Positions 17,301-25,406 of a stretch of 64,000 nt of DNA are shown here, piece after piece. The first letter of the stretch is position 1. The number at the start of each line of letters is the position of its first letter. The DNA is taken from NCBI RefSeq assembly GCF_017742995.1, contig NZ_CP072426.1, positions 1,054,001 to 1,118,000 on the forward strand. The letters are read 5' to 3'. The translations under genes were made by a program, and so were the position numbers. Below the pieces are notes generated by a model. The model worked only from the letters and a program-made list of their open reading frames with translations. It was not told where the DNA came from and searched no databases. This stretch comes from Pseudoalteromonas viridis (lineage in GTDB: Bacteria; Pseudomonadota; Gammaproteobacteria; Enterobacterales; Alteromonadaceae).

Positions 17301-18253
17301 CCGGAATCATCCGTTACAGTTACTGTCAGCAAAGCTTGGGTGTCCTGACTAACAGTGGATGTTACAACTAAGAGGTTTGCCGTATCACTGCCAGAGAGCG
17401 ACAACGTACTGTCAGACTCATAACGCCACTGGTAACTTGCTATTTGGCCATCACTGTCGCTCGCATTAGCACTTAGTGAAAATGAGCCGCCAGCCTGAAT
17501 CTCACTTACACCAGTTACAGACACTTGTGGTGCAAGATTATCTTTTGGCACGAGTGTTACAGAGTGTGTGGCATGATGACTGACTTCTGCTTCGTTTGTT
17601 ACGGTGAGCTTAAACGTCACATCGGTAGATTGCGTCAGTGTCGGTACTTTAACATTGAGTGTGTCGTGATCTTGTCCATTCAGCTCAAGCGGTACAGCTG
17701 AATCATGTTGCCACTGATAAGAGCGTGCTTCACTATTAGCTTCGGGAGAATAGAGTGCAGTGAGTGTAAAATCGCCTGGCGTAACAACTGAGTCTGGACC
17801 AGCTATCTCTACAGACGATGTCGGTGAAGCTTTGACTGTGAGTGTGTGTTGCGCCGTTTGTGTAAGTCCTTCATTGTCTGCAACGGTCACAAAAAAGACC
17901 ACATCTAAGTCTTGCTCAATATCACCAACCGATACTGTAACTATTGGCTGATCAGAGTTTTGCAACTCTAGTTTAGCGCCACTTGCTTCAGACTCCCATA
18001 GATAACTAGTCACGGCCTTGTCATCTGACGCCTCGGCAGTAAGGGTAAATACAGTCTGCTCTGAGACCTGAGTTTCGCCAATTATGCTAACGGTAGGAGC
18101 CTGGTTGTCTGCTTGTGGCTCTTCAGTCTTCGTTTGGATTTGAGTATTGGCACTATTTCCGCTTTCACTACCGCCACCGCCACACGACGCCAACACAACA
18201 CATGCCATCGATAGTAAATATAGTCGTAAAATAGCAGACATTATCTTAATCAT
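11309..18253 (-). CDS. Giant cell-surface lipoprotein with PKD-like and leucine-rich repeats
   Basis: 2314 residues. The lipobox is VVLASC with Cys24, followed by a Gly/Ser linker. Residues about 45-530 hold five PKD/Ig-like domains, each opening with a pattern such as APQVSVTG and containing YQW. Next is a carboxypeptidase-regulatory-like domain (LRGKVTDEPIQHANVSLRSG) near 530-590. A long central part (about 700-1800) is of unknown type, with several lipocalin-like strands such as GKWRFSD and DWVLAYG. Residues about 1900-2290 are leucine-rich repeats of about 21 residues (NLESLYMEDTQIAELDISNA), internalin-like. The expected location is the outer membrane, facing out; adhesion or prey/host binding is the likely role. 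Met5 is a second possible start. It is one uninterrupted frame. Confidence 0.85.
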   Translation of the reverse strand: MIKIMSAILRLYLLSMACVVLASCGGGGSESGNSANTQIQTKTEEPQADNQAPTVSIIGETQVSEQTVFTLTAEASDDKAVTSYLWESEASGAKLELQNSDQPIVTVSVGDIEQDLDVVFFVTVADNEGLTQTAQHTLTVKASPTSSVEIAGPDSVVTPGDFTLTALYSPEANSEARSYQWQHDSAVPLELNGQDHDTLNVKVPTLTQSTDVTFKLTVTNEAEVSHHATHSVTLVPKDNLAPQVSVTGVSEIQAGGSFSLSANASDSDGQIASYQWRYESDSTLSLSGSDTANLLVVTSTVSQDTQALLTVTVTDDSGLTSSATHSVTIQPTVNVEPEVTITGPAIVEEFSQITLTADASDPDGEVVRYEWQIPEDAPITVTGAQSAQLVISAQAISQDTQVSLAVVVTDERGATAQDEFTLTLQALSNVKPTVSIQSNQTEFHEKLAFVLTAAADDSDGQISAYQWSHNGSAELQISGEQSAELNVISADLTEDTEVTFTVTVTDNQGETNADTFTATIVALKHRLTLRGKVTDEPIQHANVSLRSGEKHFQAQASETGEYELNVELDEADINTMMTLEASGINTQSHVTLVSMLGELGNLVQAAGADSVLDAEEQFSVNVTNLTTVEYALIQQNEESVANHSELQRAKRNVDPEEKLALASTLKAVIDHGYALPDGLASTLELARDLPKARALLRAIKAADPVLFRQIREDIKQDSDLMQQVKFVPDGTYYLSESSYFNGFAASLTFNSDNTGKLQSTESTSFTWQQSGAQLQLNLDSPISVYESGNYFNPDYQVNQLSLKLYQHGEQAQSAEVTMQKVATGDQPSEFTEPFQGHFIAANNLPELEKANLLGQWSINIPQTRSIALAYSIEFLENSRANITSTRNPETVYWTLDGNQLRYRFGSFSYKITVVRKFELGLQVLVELKPWYGEKQLLPAILIRHQDTSFDDINYVKTWTPEKLKGERESFLIDEHNNFQFTWDRDIQATMLNGNLVRHNYTFAGENVEYCDTTSEHCQTDHNFEYELLAKQGELIAVKYSSIDLRETTPTHIGSKVFVFRLSEEPLVTNAFTDAFVSQNNNYYIFGGRPNLFAVSDNRTVHLKGMRYCHSGEDNVSRCDDAIDIDGQKYWVTLNDDLVHLTHIETNEQSFLQLLQSDENGVTLCHFNEAQTCTDANTNNYAFSRPQLDIRLNLEGNGQAISSISEYRYKQSFSVLLVPDEGTTLSEVSGCDGTLASDNEHGFLYSVVEPLADCTIRAVFSKQAPYDDAMVLFNDALDIPHSWYFEFDWNNTGRLYSRYTKIDFTIERVSEELYSAKFDLAYHDYITLRLGNNEKVHASGFKLDYRESGLYLIWQAWNANTQSSYDLTPILVKNSKEVAATELTPQSMFGDWVLAYGAEWEDNRTHTDQYLSISLQDDNQGVVTSTDYQGKPWNHDIIWSITQDDRLRLEDNYGNVAKIKMFEQTEHGYKFAIDSINDDSHDANYDFFWFQRGTGVLLKRQSEPKLEDLTGKWRFSDANGERGFELYPGGQYRDGKYDGAFKSSWSDGVLAVMTKYNEQLGYDPVCDQQEPSCELRELHKFEVIRKQGNHLYVLDHRDNYGRPTKILRTVTLDSDPVLTQFESYLFWDTEWSRRDHFKLYEVTESITRYWRIYKSTHYSSPGLKLDIEGQEVSSLTLVDGKLREEAGELVYWIEIVSSNADGILVCRYLQGSRCDESNQHFLNYEIPSYQINIGASEGGSIKTNLPGNYQLYNQPLELEINYDPGMVVERFKECGLEYIRYLSSSHSRLLTFVNKKVKQACALDIQFSPRQANQSDRLGITDPLLTACVNKFNESYDPHIEYFDALKCDGAGALALDSLAGLSLFDELEEFTLVGVPAISSQAKQQLQQLTELKKLTLRDVEFSDLDFSILTQLEALTLEVDSLAQLSLPKHGELKSLTLTGDGPQKLDITDLSQLETLSIRGSGIQSLDVAGALKLRRIYANGSQLTSISGVSESHLLESLTINNTPMPQLDLTHYVNLESLYMEDTQIAELDISNATQLQRIIASRSELQRLAAFKPSPVRELRLMETQLIAIELGMMPELEKLDVHSARLQKIDLTGADALKRVVAKDNQISKVVMPASSQVGELYLNNNLITEFALTGSQQNEHLHVLNLTGNQLTQFDVTQFDNLYSLNLSDNPISRLALKHEQGIQTLALDNTVLTELDLSGFNRLNYLSINNTPIANLTIPATIDKLYASGTNITELNLPDGLSHADIYFRGNQLDSLSIADNVRYTRLYLRDTELSEQVKELLKNSSRDKVAAYRCSEGGYTCTGIN

Positions 18254-18510
18254 TACGTTCCCAAACTGGTTAAAAGTTGCGCAAACCTCCGTATTCTACT
18301 TAGAACAAGGCCAAACTCAAGCTGGCGTGTAAACGTGTGTAAATGGGAAGGTTACAGCCACTGCATGCCCACCTTTGCAGCAGTTACGGATGAAAAGCTA
18401 TATTTATTGTCCGGGATTAGTTGACCACTAAAGGTAGCAATTGATACAAACTCACTTTAGGAGTAACGGGAAGGCGCTTTCAGGCTCTTGTAAACTTCAA
18501 TGACAACTAT

Positions 18511-18544
18511 AAAAATGCGGCGGTCACCAGGGAGTATGACCGCC
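18511..18544 (-). terminator. Terminator after the alpha-amylase gene
   Basis: GGCGGTCA and TGACCGCC form an 8-bp stem; on the minus strand it is followed by GCATTTTTAT. It lies 35 bases after the amylase stop. The remaining bases to 18253 (about 18254-18510) should hold the giant lipoprotein promoter, with no clear boxes seen. Confidence 0.75.
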
Positions 18545-18578
18545 GAAAAGTGTTGTTTACCCTTGTCCGGTTTGAAGG

Positions 18579-20588
18579 TTAAAAAGCGCTGTAAATTGCG
18601 TTTGATTGATTGAATTCAAACACCGAGATCTGGCCGCAGCGGGCAAAGTGGTTATTGCTGCTGTAAGGGGTGTTGGTTTGGCTGATATCGCCTTCCCAGC
18701 CCTGGCCGTTTTTCACATAGGCTTTTATCTCAAACCAGCCATTGTGGGTCTGGCTACAGTCCATGTCTACATCCAGCATCCAGTAATGGGCACCCCATTG
18801 GTTCAGCGGCGTTTCGCCATAGCCCTGGCTTTCTACCGTAGCTTTGGTGCCCCAGTCGGCAGGCCACAGGTTGGTTGTCCAGTCCAGTGCGCTGCCCTCG
18901 GCATCTGCACTTTGGCCTGATTCGCTCCCCTGCCAGTCAAGGAAGTTATCGCCCTGCTTCCAGCCTTGTGTCGTCGGATTTTTCAGATTGTTGTGACGAA
19001 CCGGCATGGCACATTGCAGCGGATCCTGAGCACAATCGCGGCCTAAAGTGGCTGCAAAAGCGTGATCTAAGCCACCACGCACGAATAGATCCTGGCCTGC
19101 TGCCGTTTCGGCTTTGATGAATACGACGGTTCTTTGCCAGTCGCCCGCAGGCACATCCGGCGCGTCACCCAGTTTGCTGTTGTGATGAATTGCCACGGCA
19201 TTCATCGCGCTGACGTTGATATTTGCCAATCCATTTTGATCAACTGTGATTTGATCACCAAGACAGGCATCGCCCGCGGTATTCTTGCCGCCGCTTAGCA
19301 CATCACAGTAAACGCCTGCAGTAAGCCCCGTGTGCAGCGTCTGGTTCAGGCCAAAACCTTCACGGTTAATGGCCACAAACCCTTCATCGCCACGGGAGAA
19401 GGCTATCTGGTTATTGCCATTGTCCCACCAGTTGTTCACGGTCCAGTGGCCTGTGGTGTTGTTTCTAAATTCCATGGCGCCAGCGATCATATTGCGACGA
19501 TGCTCACACTGCCACTCATTAGCAAAGCAGTTCAATGTGTTGCCCTGATGCACAGTGCTGCCCGGTGGTCCGGCGTCGCCATCATGATTAAAGTCATAGC
19601 TCGACATCACCTTCGGGTAGCCGTAGGGGAAAGCCAGCATAAAGACATTGGCCAGATCGTACAGAGCGCCGTCTTCGTAGGTTACGACGTTGCCAGCCCC
19701 GCCATGACCACGCTGATTATCGTGGTTATCGACGAATACCACGGCCAGGTAGCTCGGCATCATGCCCCAGGCTTCACCAAAACTGTTTAGCCACGCCAGC
19801 TTGCCGGATTTGAAGGTGTCGCCCAGCTTGGTGCTGTACTTAAACTCAGTCACCAGACCATTGGCAAAGTACTCATCAGCGCGCACGGCCTGGCCGCCCT
19901 GATCAATCACCTCCTGAAATACCAGAGGTTCACCATTTACCTTGTTCATGATGGCAGCAATATCAGACGAGGCCATATGTTTACTGGCATCCAGCCTGAA
20001 TCCGGCCACGCCAATACCAACCAAATCGTTCAGATAAGTGGCCAGCGTATCCTGCACATAAGCGGCAGATGTGTTCAGATCAGCCAGACCAACCAGCTCA
20101 CAGTTTTGTACCCGCCAGGCGTTGTTGCCATAGTCGGCATCGTTAATCGCGCAGGTTTCATGAAAGTCTTGCGGGCTGTAGATAGGGTATTGTTTGTCAC
20201 CAAACGTGCTGCCCGCCACACCTGTACCACTGCCGTGGGCCATGTGGTTGATCACTGCATCAACATAAATATCGACACCCGCAGTCTTACAGCGCGACAC
20301 CATGTCGATAAATTGAGCGCGATTTCCGCTGCGACTTTCCAATTGGTAACTAACGGGCTGGTAGCGAGTCCACCAGGGGGCGCCTGTGATATGTTCGCTC
20401 GGTGGTGAAACCTGCACGGCTGCGTAACCCTTTGGACCCAGGAAGGTTTCACACTCGGTCGCAATATCCTGCCAGGACCATTCGAACAAATGAACAAAGG
20501 TTGTGGGGGCGGCCAGTGCCTGAGCTGACATGCCGAGCCCTGCGGTGATCAGCGCTGTATTCAACGCTTTGAGTGACTGTTTAATCAT
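18579..20588 (-). CDS. Secreted chloride-dependent alpha-amylase (GH13)
   Basis: 669 residues, the same precursor length as the P. haloplanktis amylase. Signal peptide of 26 residues ending SAQALA, then [17 protein letters not shown]. Catalytic residues: nucleophile Asp200 ([10 protein letters not shown]), acid/base Glu226 (VFQEV), Asp290 ([10 protein letters not shown]). Arg198 and Asn288 correspond to chloride ligands. The catalytic domain ends near residue 475, and the last 190 residues form a C-terminal extension like the propeptide that helps secretion in the P. haloplanktis enzyme. It hydrolyses starch and glycogen outside the cell, probably after type II secretion. It has its own terminator and no sugar-transport neighbours. 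Confidence 0.95.
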   Translation of the reverse strand: MIKQSLKALNTALITAGLGMSAQALAAPTTFVHLFEWSWQDIATECETFLGPKGYAAVQVSPPSEHITGAPWWTRYQPVSYQLESRSGNRAQFIDMVSRCKTAGVDIYVDAVINHMAHGSGTGVAGSTFGDKQYPIYSPQDFHETCAINDADYGNNAWRVQNCELVGLADLNTSAAYVQDTLATYLNDLVGIGVAGFRLDASKHMASSDIAAIMNKVNGEPLVFQEVIDQGGQAVRADEYFANGLVTEFKYSTKLGDTFKSGKLAWLNSFGEAWGMMPSYLAVVFVDNHDNQRGHGGAGNVVTYEDGALYDLANVFMLAFPYGYPKVMSSYDFNHDGDAGPPGSTVHQGNTLNCFANEWQCEHRRNMIAGAMEFRNNTTGHWTVNNWWDNGNNQIAFSRGDEGFVAINREGFGLNQTLHTGLTAGVYCDVLSGGKNTAGDACLGDQITVDQNGLANINVSAMNAVAIHHNSKLGDAPDVPAGDWQRTVVFIKAETAAGQDLFVRGGLDHAFAATLGRDCAQDPLQCAMPVRHNNLKNPTTQGWKQGDNFLDWQGSESGQSADAEGSALDWTTNLWPADWGTKATVESQGYGETPLNQWGAHYWMLDVDMDCSQTHNGWFEIKAYVKNGQGWEGDISQTNTPYSSNNHFARCGQISVFEFNQSNAIYSAF

Positions 20589-20612
20589 TGTGTGTTCTCT
20601 GTTGTTGTCATA

Positions 20613-20636
20613 ACGGTAATGTTTACATCACGGTAA
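20613..20636. promoter_or_regulatory. Direct repeat in the amylase leader
   Basis: ACGGTAA occurs twice, 17 bases apart, 25-48 bases upstream of the amylase start codon. The position fits a repressor or activator site, but the palindrome typical of LacI-type sugar regulators is not clear. Confidence 0.25.
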
Positions 20637-20907
20637 CAATATAGAGAGATCCGATTAAACGTCTATTGAATACGTATGCAATCAAGTTTGTGGGCAAATG
20701 CGAGACCAAAACCGGTTAAAAATCCTGCGAAAAGTCCGGCTTGCGCCTCAATTGTGGCCCGGCTCTGCTGCGCAGTTGCTGCCTTCTGCAGTACAGAAAA
20801 CGCCTTACAATGCACTTGCAGCGTAACAAACGAGATTATATAAATATTTGAAAATTATACTTTGTCACAAAAAAGTCGGCACAATTTACTTGTCTGTGCA
20901 ACGGCTT

Positions 20908-21387
20908 ATGGATAACACTTTTGCGCATCACTACGCAGCGAGCCACGCTATGATCCTAAAACAACTCAGATTAAGCAAGCACCTGACCCAGGCCCAGCTG
21001 GCCATGATGTCCGGGCTCAATATCCGCACTATTCAGCGGATTGAACAAGGCCATACGCCCAGCCTGGAGTCTTTAAAATGCCTCGCTGCTGCACTGGATA
21101 CCGACATTAACACATTACGGGAGGCATCTTTTATGACCGACAAACACACTCAATCGCACCCGCTGCCACTGTGGCTGCGGATTTGGTTTTTTCTGGGTAC
21201 TTTTCAGAGTCAACCAGACAGGCCATTACTTAGCAGGCTTGAGCGGGTATTACATGGTTTTGGTTTGGTATTTTGTTTGCTGGGATTATTCAGCGAGGCC
21301 GCACTGGTTGGGGGGTTGCTGTTACTCATCAACGGATACTTTATTAGCTACTGTAAATATATGGGTGATAAGTTCGCTATCTGGTGA
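20908..21387 (+). CDS. XRE-family regulator with C-terminal membrane segments
   Basis: About 159 residues from the ATG at 20908 (the frame is open from a TTG at 20848; an ATG at 20950 is also possible, and none has a strong ribosome-binding site). The helix-turn-helix is LRLSKHLTQAQLAMMSGLNI followed by RTIQRIEQGHTPSLESL. The C-terminal part has two hydrophobic segments (VLVF-type stretch FGLVFCLLGLFSEAALVGG and LLLINGYFISYC), as in small membrane-tethered XRE proteins. It may control the divergent amylase or the next gene; neither is shown. Confidence 0.7.
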   Translation: MDNTFAHHYAASHAMILKQLRLSKHLTQAQLAMMSGLNIRTIQRIEQGHTPSLESLKCLAAALDTDINTLREASFMTDKHTQSHPLPLWLRIWFFLGTFQSQPDRPLLSRLERVLHGFGLVFCLLGLFSEAALVGGLLLLINGYFISYCKYMGDKFAIW

Positions 21388-21547
21388 CTGCTGGCTACAA
21401 ATTAGTGCTTTTGCCCCAAAGGCATAGGAGATGCATCAAACAATATAGGCTGTACCTATCGCAATTACAAATTCATACATTTCTTAACGGAATATTCTGC
21501 CTGCGCAACTTAACTTAGACTCACAGAATGTACAGGAAGGAACAACA

Positions 21548-22630
21548 ATGAGCGCGCGGATCCATGGTATTGACCTTGCCAGAGCACTGGCAATTTTTGG
21601 TATGGTGGTCGTTAACTTTAAGCTTGTTATGGGCGCAACCTCGGGCAGCCCCATTCTGTTATCACTAAGCGCCCTGTTGGAGGGACGTGCCGCAGCACTG
21701 TTTGTGATCCTGGCAGGGGTCGGACTCAGTTTATCTGCTCGCAAAGCCCAAGAGCGCGATTTACTACATCGAAAACAGGTGCAAAACAAAGTCGCTATGC
21801 GTGGTATTTTGTTGCTGTGCCTGGGGTTAGCTTATTTGCCCGTCTGGCCGGCAGATATTCTACACTTTTATGGCTGTTACTTTGTCCTGGCTTCGTGGTT
21901 GCTGTTTGCTTCTCATCGTACTTTATTAACACTCTGTGCGCTGGCTGTGTCTACTTTTCCTGCCCTGCTGTTAGTTATTGATTATTCCAAAGGCTGGCAC
22001 TGGGAAACGCTTACCTATGTGGATTTATGGACCCTGGATGGTCTGATAAGGCGGATTTTTTACAATGGCTTTCATCCTGTATTTCCCTGGATTGCTTTTT
22101 TATTGTTTGGTATGTGGCTTGGCCGCCAACCGCTGCACCAAAGTGCACTGCAAAAGAGATTGTTGAAAATCGCCATTATCACTGTGGTATCTGTCGAAGG
22201 CGCTTTTTATCTGCTGCGCACACTGGCCGTGAGTGTTGGCATGCAAGATCAGGATATTCAGTTTTTGCTCAGCACCGGACCTATTCCCCCACTACCTCAG
22301 TATCTGGTGTGTGCCGCCGCCAGCTCAGTACTTATCTTACTGGGTTGTATCAAACTTGCGCAGCGCTTTGCCCATTCAGCTGTATTGCGCTCATTGGAAG
22401 ACACGGGTAAGTTGTCGCTCACTTTTTATATTGCCCATGTCATTATAGGTATGGGTGCGCTGGAAGCGCTAAATATGCTGGGTAATCAGTCAATAGAGGT
22501 GGCATTGTTGAGCAGCCTGTTGTTTTGTGTGTCTGCCTGGTGCTTTGCCACGTTATGGCGGCGCAGGTATGCTCAGGGCCCTGCCGAGTGGCTGTTCAGA
22601 TATCTCCTTGCACGTACTCAAACACACTAA
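21548..22630 (+). CDS. DUF418/YeiB-like integral membrane protein
   Basis: 360 residues with about ten hydrophobic segments. The opening RIHGIDLARALAIFGMVVVN is the family signature (GxDxxRGLALxGI type), and the C-terminal DUF418 part contains GKLSLTFYIAHVIIGMG and LWRRRYAQGPAEWLFRYL. Relatives are inner-membrane acyltransferase-like proteins of unproven function. GGAAGGAAC precedes the ATG at 21548. It stands alone on the plus strand. Confidence 0.8.
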   Translation: MSARIHGIDLARALAIFGMVVVNFKLVMGATSGSPILLSLSALLEGRAAALFVILAGVGLSLSARKAQERDLLHRKQVQNKVAMRGILLLCLGLAYLPVWPADILHFYGCYFVLASWLLFASHRTLLTLCALAVSTFPALLLVIDYSKGWHWETLTYVDLWTLDGLIRRIFYNGFHPVFPWIAFLLFGMWLGRQPLHQSALQKRLLKIAIITVVSVEGAFYLLRTLAVSVGMQDQDIQFLLSTGPIPPLPQYLVCAAASSVLILLGCIKLAQRFAHSAVLRSLEDTGKLSLTFYIAHVIIGMGALEALNMLGNQSIEVALLSSLLFCVSAWCFATLWRRRYAQGPAEWLFRYLLARTQTH

Positions 22631-22792
22631 TACATACACGTAAATAATACCGGGTAAAAATTTCACAGACAGGTAAAAGCGCCTTGCCCAACCCCAACCG
22701 CCGAAAGCTAACATATTGATTTGGAATAGCATTTACTATGGCAAAGCATTTGCACTATCAGAAGTACTAATTCTCGCAATCAAGGAGTTATT

Positions 22793-23101
22793 ATGAGTAC
22801 CAGCAAATCGACTGCCAACAGTCAGGCAAGCAGTGAACATTCACACCCGGTTTCTGATCAGTTAGCCGACTCTCTCCACCATACTGTCGATACTTTGCAC
22901 GACACGGCGGCTAAAACCGAAGCGCAATTAAGAGATAAAGGCGAAGCATCTGGCCAGGCCTTGCAGGCTAAAAAACGCCAGCTGGAGAAAAAGTGGAATG
23001 CCTCTGATGTTAAAAAATATGCCACAGAAAACCCGGTTAAAACGGCAGGCATTGCATTTGGCGCCGGTGTTCTTCTGACCATGCTATTACGGGGTAAGTA
23101 A
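22793..23101 (+). CDS. YqjD/ElaB-like DUF883 protein
   Basis: 102 residues: a charged, coiled helical region (DTLHDTAAKTEAQLRDKG) followed by KYATENPVKTAGIAFGAG and a single C-terminal membrane segment ending LLRGK. This is the layout of E. coli YqjD/ElaB, stationary-phase inner-membrane proteins that bind ribosomes. CAAGGAG precedes the ATG. It starts a three-gene operon with the two genes after it. Confidence 0.8.
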   Translation: MSTSKSTANSQASSEHSHPVSDQLADSLHHTVDTLHDTAAKTEAQLRDKGEASGQALQAKKRQLEKKWNASDVKKYATENPVKTAGIAFGAGVLLTMLLRGK

Positions 23102-23102
23102 T

Positions 23103-23495
23103 ATGAGCGCGCCATCAGATCACTCGACAGCAACACACCAAACAGACACTATGGGTGCCGAATTCACAGTGCTGATGCAACAAGGCGAAGCCGTTACGGC
23201 AAGCTATGCTGGCGTCGCACGCGCGTTCGCTGCGCTGTTTAAAGCTAAACTACGCGCCCATTTTAAAACGATCCTGACATGCGTCATCCTGCTGATGATT
23301 TCTTCACTGCTTATCACAGCAACCTGGTTATCGCTTCAGGGTTTGATGGCCTATGCCATGGTACAGGCTGGCCTGAGTTGGTTTGTCTCTGCGGGGCTGC
23401 TGATGGCGCTCAATTTAGCGCTTATCTATTATCTGATAGCGACTGCAATACAGTTGTTTGATAAAACCACCAGCGACCTGCTTGATGTGTTTTAA
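23103..23495 (+). CDS. YqjE-like membrane protein
   Basis: 130 residues with two long hydrophobic segments (ILTCVILLMISSLLITATWL and WFVSAGLLMALNLALIYYLI) separated by a short loop, the arrangement of YqjE / phage-holin-3-like proteins. It starts one base after the yqjD-like stop, so translation is coupled. In E. coli yqjD-yqjE-yqjK is induced in stationary phase and under salt stress; envelope function is inferred. Confidence 0.75.
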   Translation: MSAPSDHSTATHQTDTMGAEFTVLMQQGEAVTASYAGVARAFAALFKAKLRAHFKTILTCVILLMISSLLITATWLSLQGLMAYAMVQAGLSWFVSAGLLMALNLALIYYLIATAIQLFDKTTSDLLDVF

Positions 23496-23520
23496 CTAAC
23501 AAACGTCGAAGGAGAGCACT

Positions 23521-23775
23521 ATGACCTGGCTGGCACGTTTTATTTACCGCACAGCACACCAGGAAGTGCAACAGCAACAACAGAACCTGCTAAAGCAGCT
23601 ATATCATGCGCAGTTCAGCAAGCGGCGTTTTTGCCGCAAAGCTAAGCGTGTGGCCTGCACACCCCAAGGCATCGCACTGCTCGCACTAAGCGGTGTACTG
23701 TTAGTTAAAAGTAAGCACAAGTTTTCAATCTTACGTAAGCTGGTTTTGCTCAGGCGGGCGCTTCGCCATGTTTAA
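23521..23775 (+). CDS. YqjK-like small protein
   Basis: 84 residues, very basic, with one weak hydrophobic segment (GIALLALSGVLLVKSK). It follows the yqjE-like gene by 25 bases behind GGAGAG. Sequence likeness to E. coli YqjK is low, so the call rests on size, charge and the yqjD-yqjE-yqjK order. Confidence 0.6.
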   Translation: MTWLARFIYRTAHQEVQQQQQNLLKQLYHAQFSKRRFCRKAKRVACTPQGIALLALSGVLLVKSKHKFSILRKLVLLRRALRHV

Positions 23776-23892
23776 CCAGCCACGCATTATCTCCCCTCAT
23801 TTACCAACGGCTTGAGTATGTATCTCAGCGCCCGGGCAAAAAATTTTCGACTACACTGAAATGAAACGCACGCGGCTCAGGTCTTGTCGTTA

Positions 23893-23951
23893 CAGCAGCA
23901 TGTTCAGGTAGCACAACGCTACCGATAAGTACGGGCATGGACATGCTGCTG
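23893..23951 (+). promoter_or_regulatory. Nested inverted repeat upstream of the bufferin operon
   Basis: CAGCAGCATGT and ACATGCTGCTG pair over 11 bp and enclose a second hairpin, GGTAGC / GCTACC. No T tract follows. It lies 85 bases before the bufferin precursor ATG, so it may be a leader structure; it could also be a 3' structure of the yqj operon. Confidence 0.4.
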
Positions 23952-24035
23952 AACTACCTTGGTTCACTAAAATAGCAGTCGTTTTGGACAGGTCCCCCAC
24001 ACTCTGTCTGGCACACACTCAATGAGGAAGATAAT

Positions 24036-24488
24036 ATGAAAACACTTACAGGGGCCGCGATGGCGGTCATGGTCGCAGGTCTGGTAGGGTGCAATGCAAC
24101 CGACAACTCGTCATCCAATACCGCCAGTGCTAGTAGCGCAAGCACAGATCTGGTTCATTGCTATGATGTAAACGTTTGTGGTGGTCACAATGACTGTAAA
24201 ACGTCAAGCAACGCGTGCGCCGGGCAAGCTAGCTGCAAAGGTACCGGGTTCGTAGCAATGCCGGCTAAAGCCTGTGCAGATGTAGGCGGCAATGTAAAAG
24301 ATGAGTGGGTCGGTGCCATTGCTAAATCCGATCTGGTTAAGTGCCACGATGTGAATATTTGTGGCGGTCATAATGACTGCAAAACCGCCAATAATGCCTG
24401 TGGCGGTCATGCTTCCTGTAAGGGCACCGGATTTGTAAAAATGCCAGCCAAAGCCTGTCAGGATATCGGCGGAAAAGCCGACAGCTAA
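24036..24488 (+). CDS. Lipoprotein bufferin precursor with two tandem Cys-rich units (BufA2-like)
   Basis: 150 residues. The signal ends in a lipobox, GLVGC, Cys19, followed by a Ser/Thr-rich linker. Two units follow with the pattern [20 protein letters not shown] then [18 protein letters not shown]. Cys residues are at 42, 48, 54, 61, 67, 80 and at 103, 109, 115, 122, 128, 141: an exact 61-residue period. This pattern is that of BufA2-type bufferins, peptides whose Cys residues are modified by an MNIO enzyme and which bind copper in the periplasm. Ordinary bufferins have one unit and a signal peptidase I signal. GAGGAAG precedes the ATG. Copper binding here is inferred. Confidence 0.82.
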   Translation: MKTLTGAAMAVMVAGLVGCNATDNSSSNTASASSASTDLVHCYDVNVCGGHNDCKTSSNACAGQASCKGTGFVAMPAKACADVGGNVKDEWVGAIAKSDLVKCHDVNICGGHNDCKTANNACGGHASCKGTGFVKMPAKACQDIGGKADS

Positions 24489-24569
24489 TCTAGCCTACTA
24501 TGTCAGCGGGTGACGTTTTTGTCTACGCTCACTTGCAGCTTCTCTCCTTCTTTTTAAAACGGAGTCACA

Positions 24570-25406
24570 TTGAACGCATCACCTCCCTATTTGGGGTTTG
24601 GCCTGGGGCTCAGAACCTGCTATTTCGAAGACATCATCCAGACTCAGCCAGATATAGACTGGTTAGAGATCATCTCTGAGAACTATTTTGTTGATGGTGG
24701 CAAGCCGTGGCATTATCTCGATCAAATCAAAGAGCGCTACCCCATTGCCATGCATGGTGTGTCTATGTCTATCGGCAGCACTGGCGAGATAAATTTCGAT
24801 TACCTGAGTAAGCTCAAACGCACCATACACCGTGTGGACCCGAAGTGGATTTCTGATCACTTGTGTTTTTCTTCTCTCGGAGACTTCAACAGTCATGACT
24901 TGCTGCCGCTGCCATACACCGAAGAAGCGCTGGCGCACTTATGCGAGCGATTACGCATTGTTCAGGACTTTCTGGAGCGCCCGGTTATTCTCGAAAATGT
25001 GTCCAGTTACCTGACCTATCATCAATCACAAATGACGGAATGGGACTTTCTCTGTGCACTGCATCGTCAGTCGGGTTGTCAGTTTTTGCTGGATATCAAC
25101 AACGTTTATGTCAGTGCCAGAAACCATGGCTTCGACGCAATGGATTATCTTAACGCTATTCCAAAGCAAGCCGTTGCCCAGGTACACCTGGCCGGACACA
25201 GCGACTTTGGCAGTCACATTGTCGATACGCATGATCAGCCTGTATGCGACGCCGTTTGGCAGTTGTTTCAATGCTATGCGCAATCCATGCCGCCCGTTAA
25301 TACCATGATCGAAAGAGATGATAACTTTCCTCCATTTGAAACCCTTATGGCAGAGCTGAATCAAGCCAGAACGCTTGCACCAAGGAGCTGGAGGTCAAAT
25401 GGCTGA
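24570..25406 (+). CDS. bufB: MNIO-family (DUF692) peptide-modifying enzyme
   Basis: 278 residues, TIM-barrel multinuclear non-heme iron oxidase. Family motifs in order: GFGLGLRTCYFEDI, WLEIISENYF, MHGVSMSIG, DHLCFSS, ILENVSSY, LLDINNVYVSARNHG, QVHLAGH and DTHDQPV; the His, Asp and Glu residues in these bind iron. In bufferin systems it turns precursor Cys into thiooxazole-type groups. The start is a TTG with GGAG just upstream; no ATG fits the N-terminus better. It follows the precursor by 81 bases and overlaps the next gene by 8. Confidence 0.9.
   Translation: MNASPPYLGFGLGLRTCYFEDIIQTQPDIDWLEIISENYFVDGGKPWHYLDQIKERYPIAMHGVSMSIGSTGEINFDYLSKLKRTIHRVDPKWISDHLCFSSLGDFNSHDLLPLPYTEEALAHLCERLRIVQDFLERPVILENVSSYLTYHQSQMTEWDFLCALHRQSGCQFLLDINNVYVSARNHGFDAMDYLNAIPKQAVAQVHLAGHSDFGSHIVDTHDQPVCDAVWQLFQCYAQSMPPVNTMIERDDNFPPFETLMAELNQARTLAPRSWRSNG

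Noticed and set aside
11309..18253. Two or more fused genes in the giant lipoprotein frame
   Set aside because: One uninterrupted frame with a single lipobox and no internal signal peptide or strong internal start was seen.
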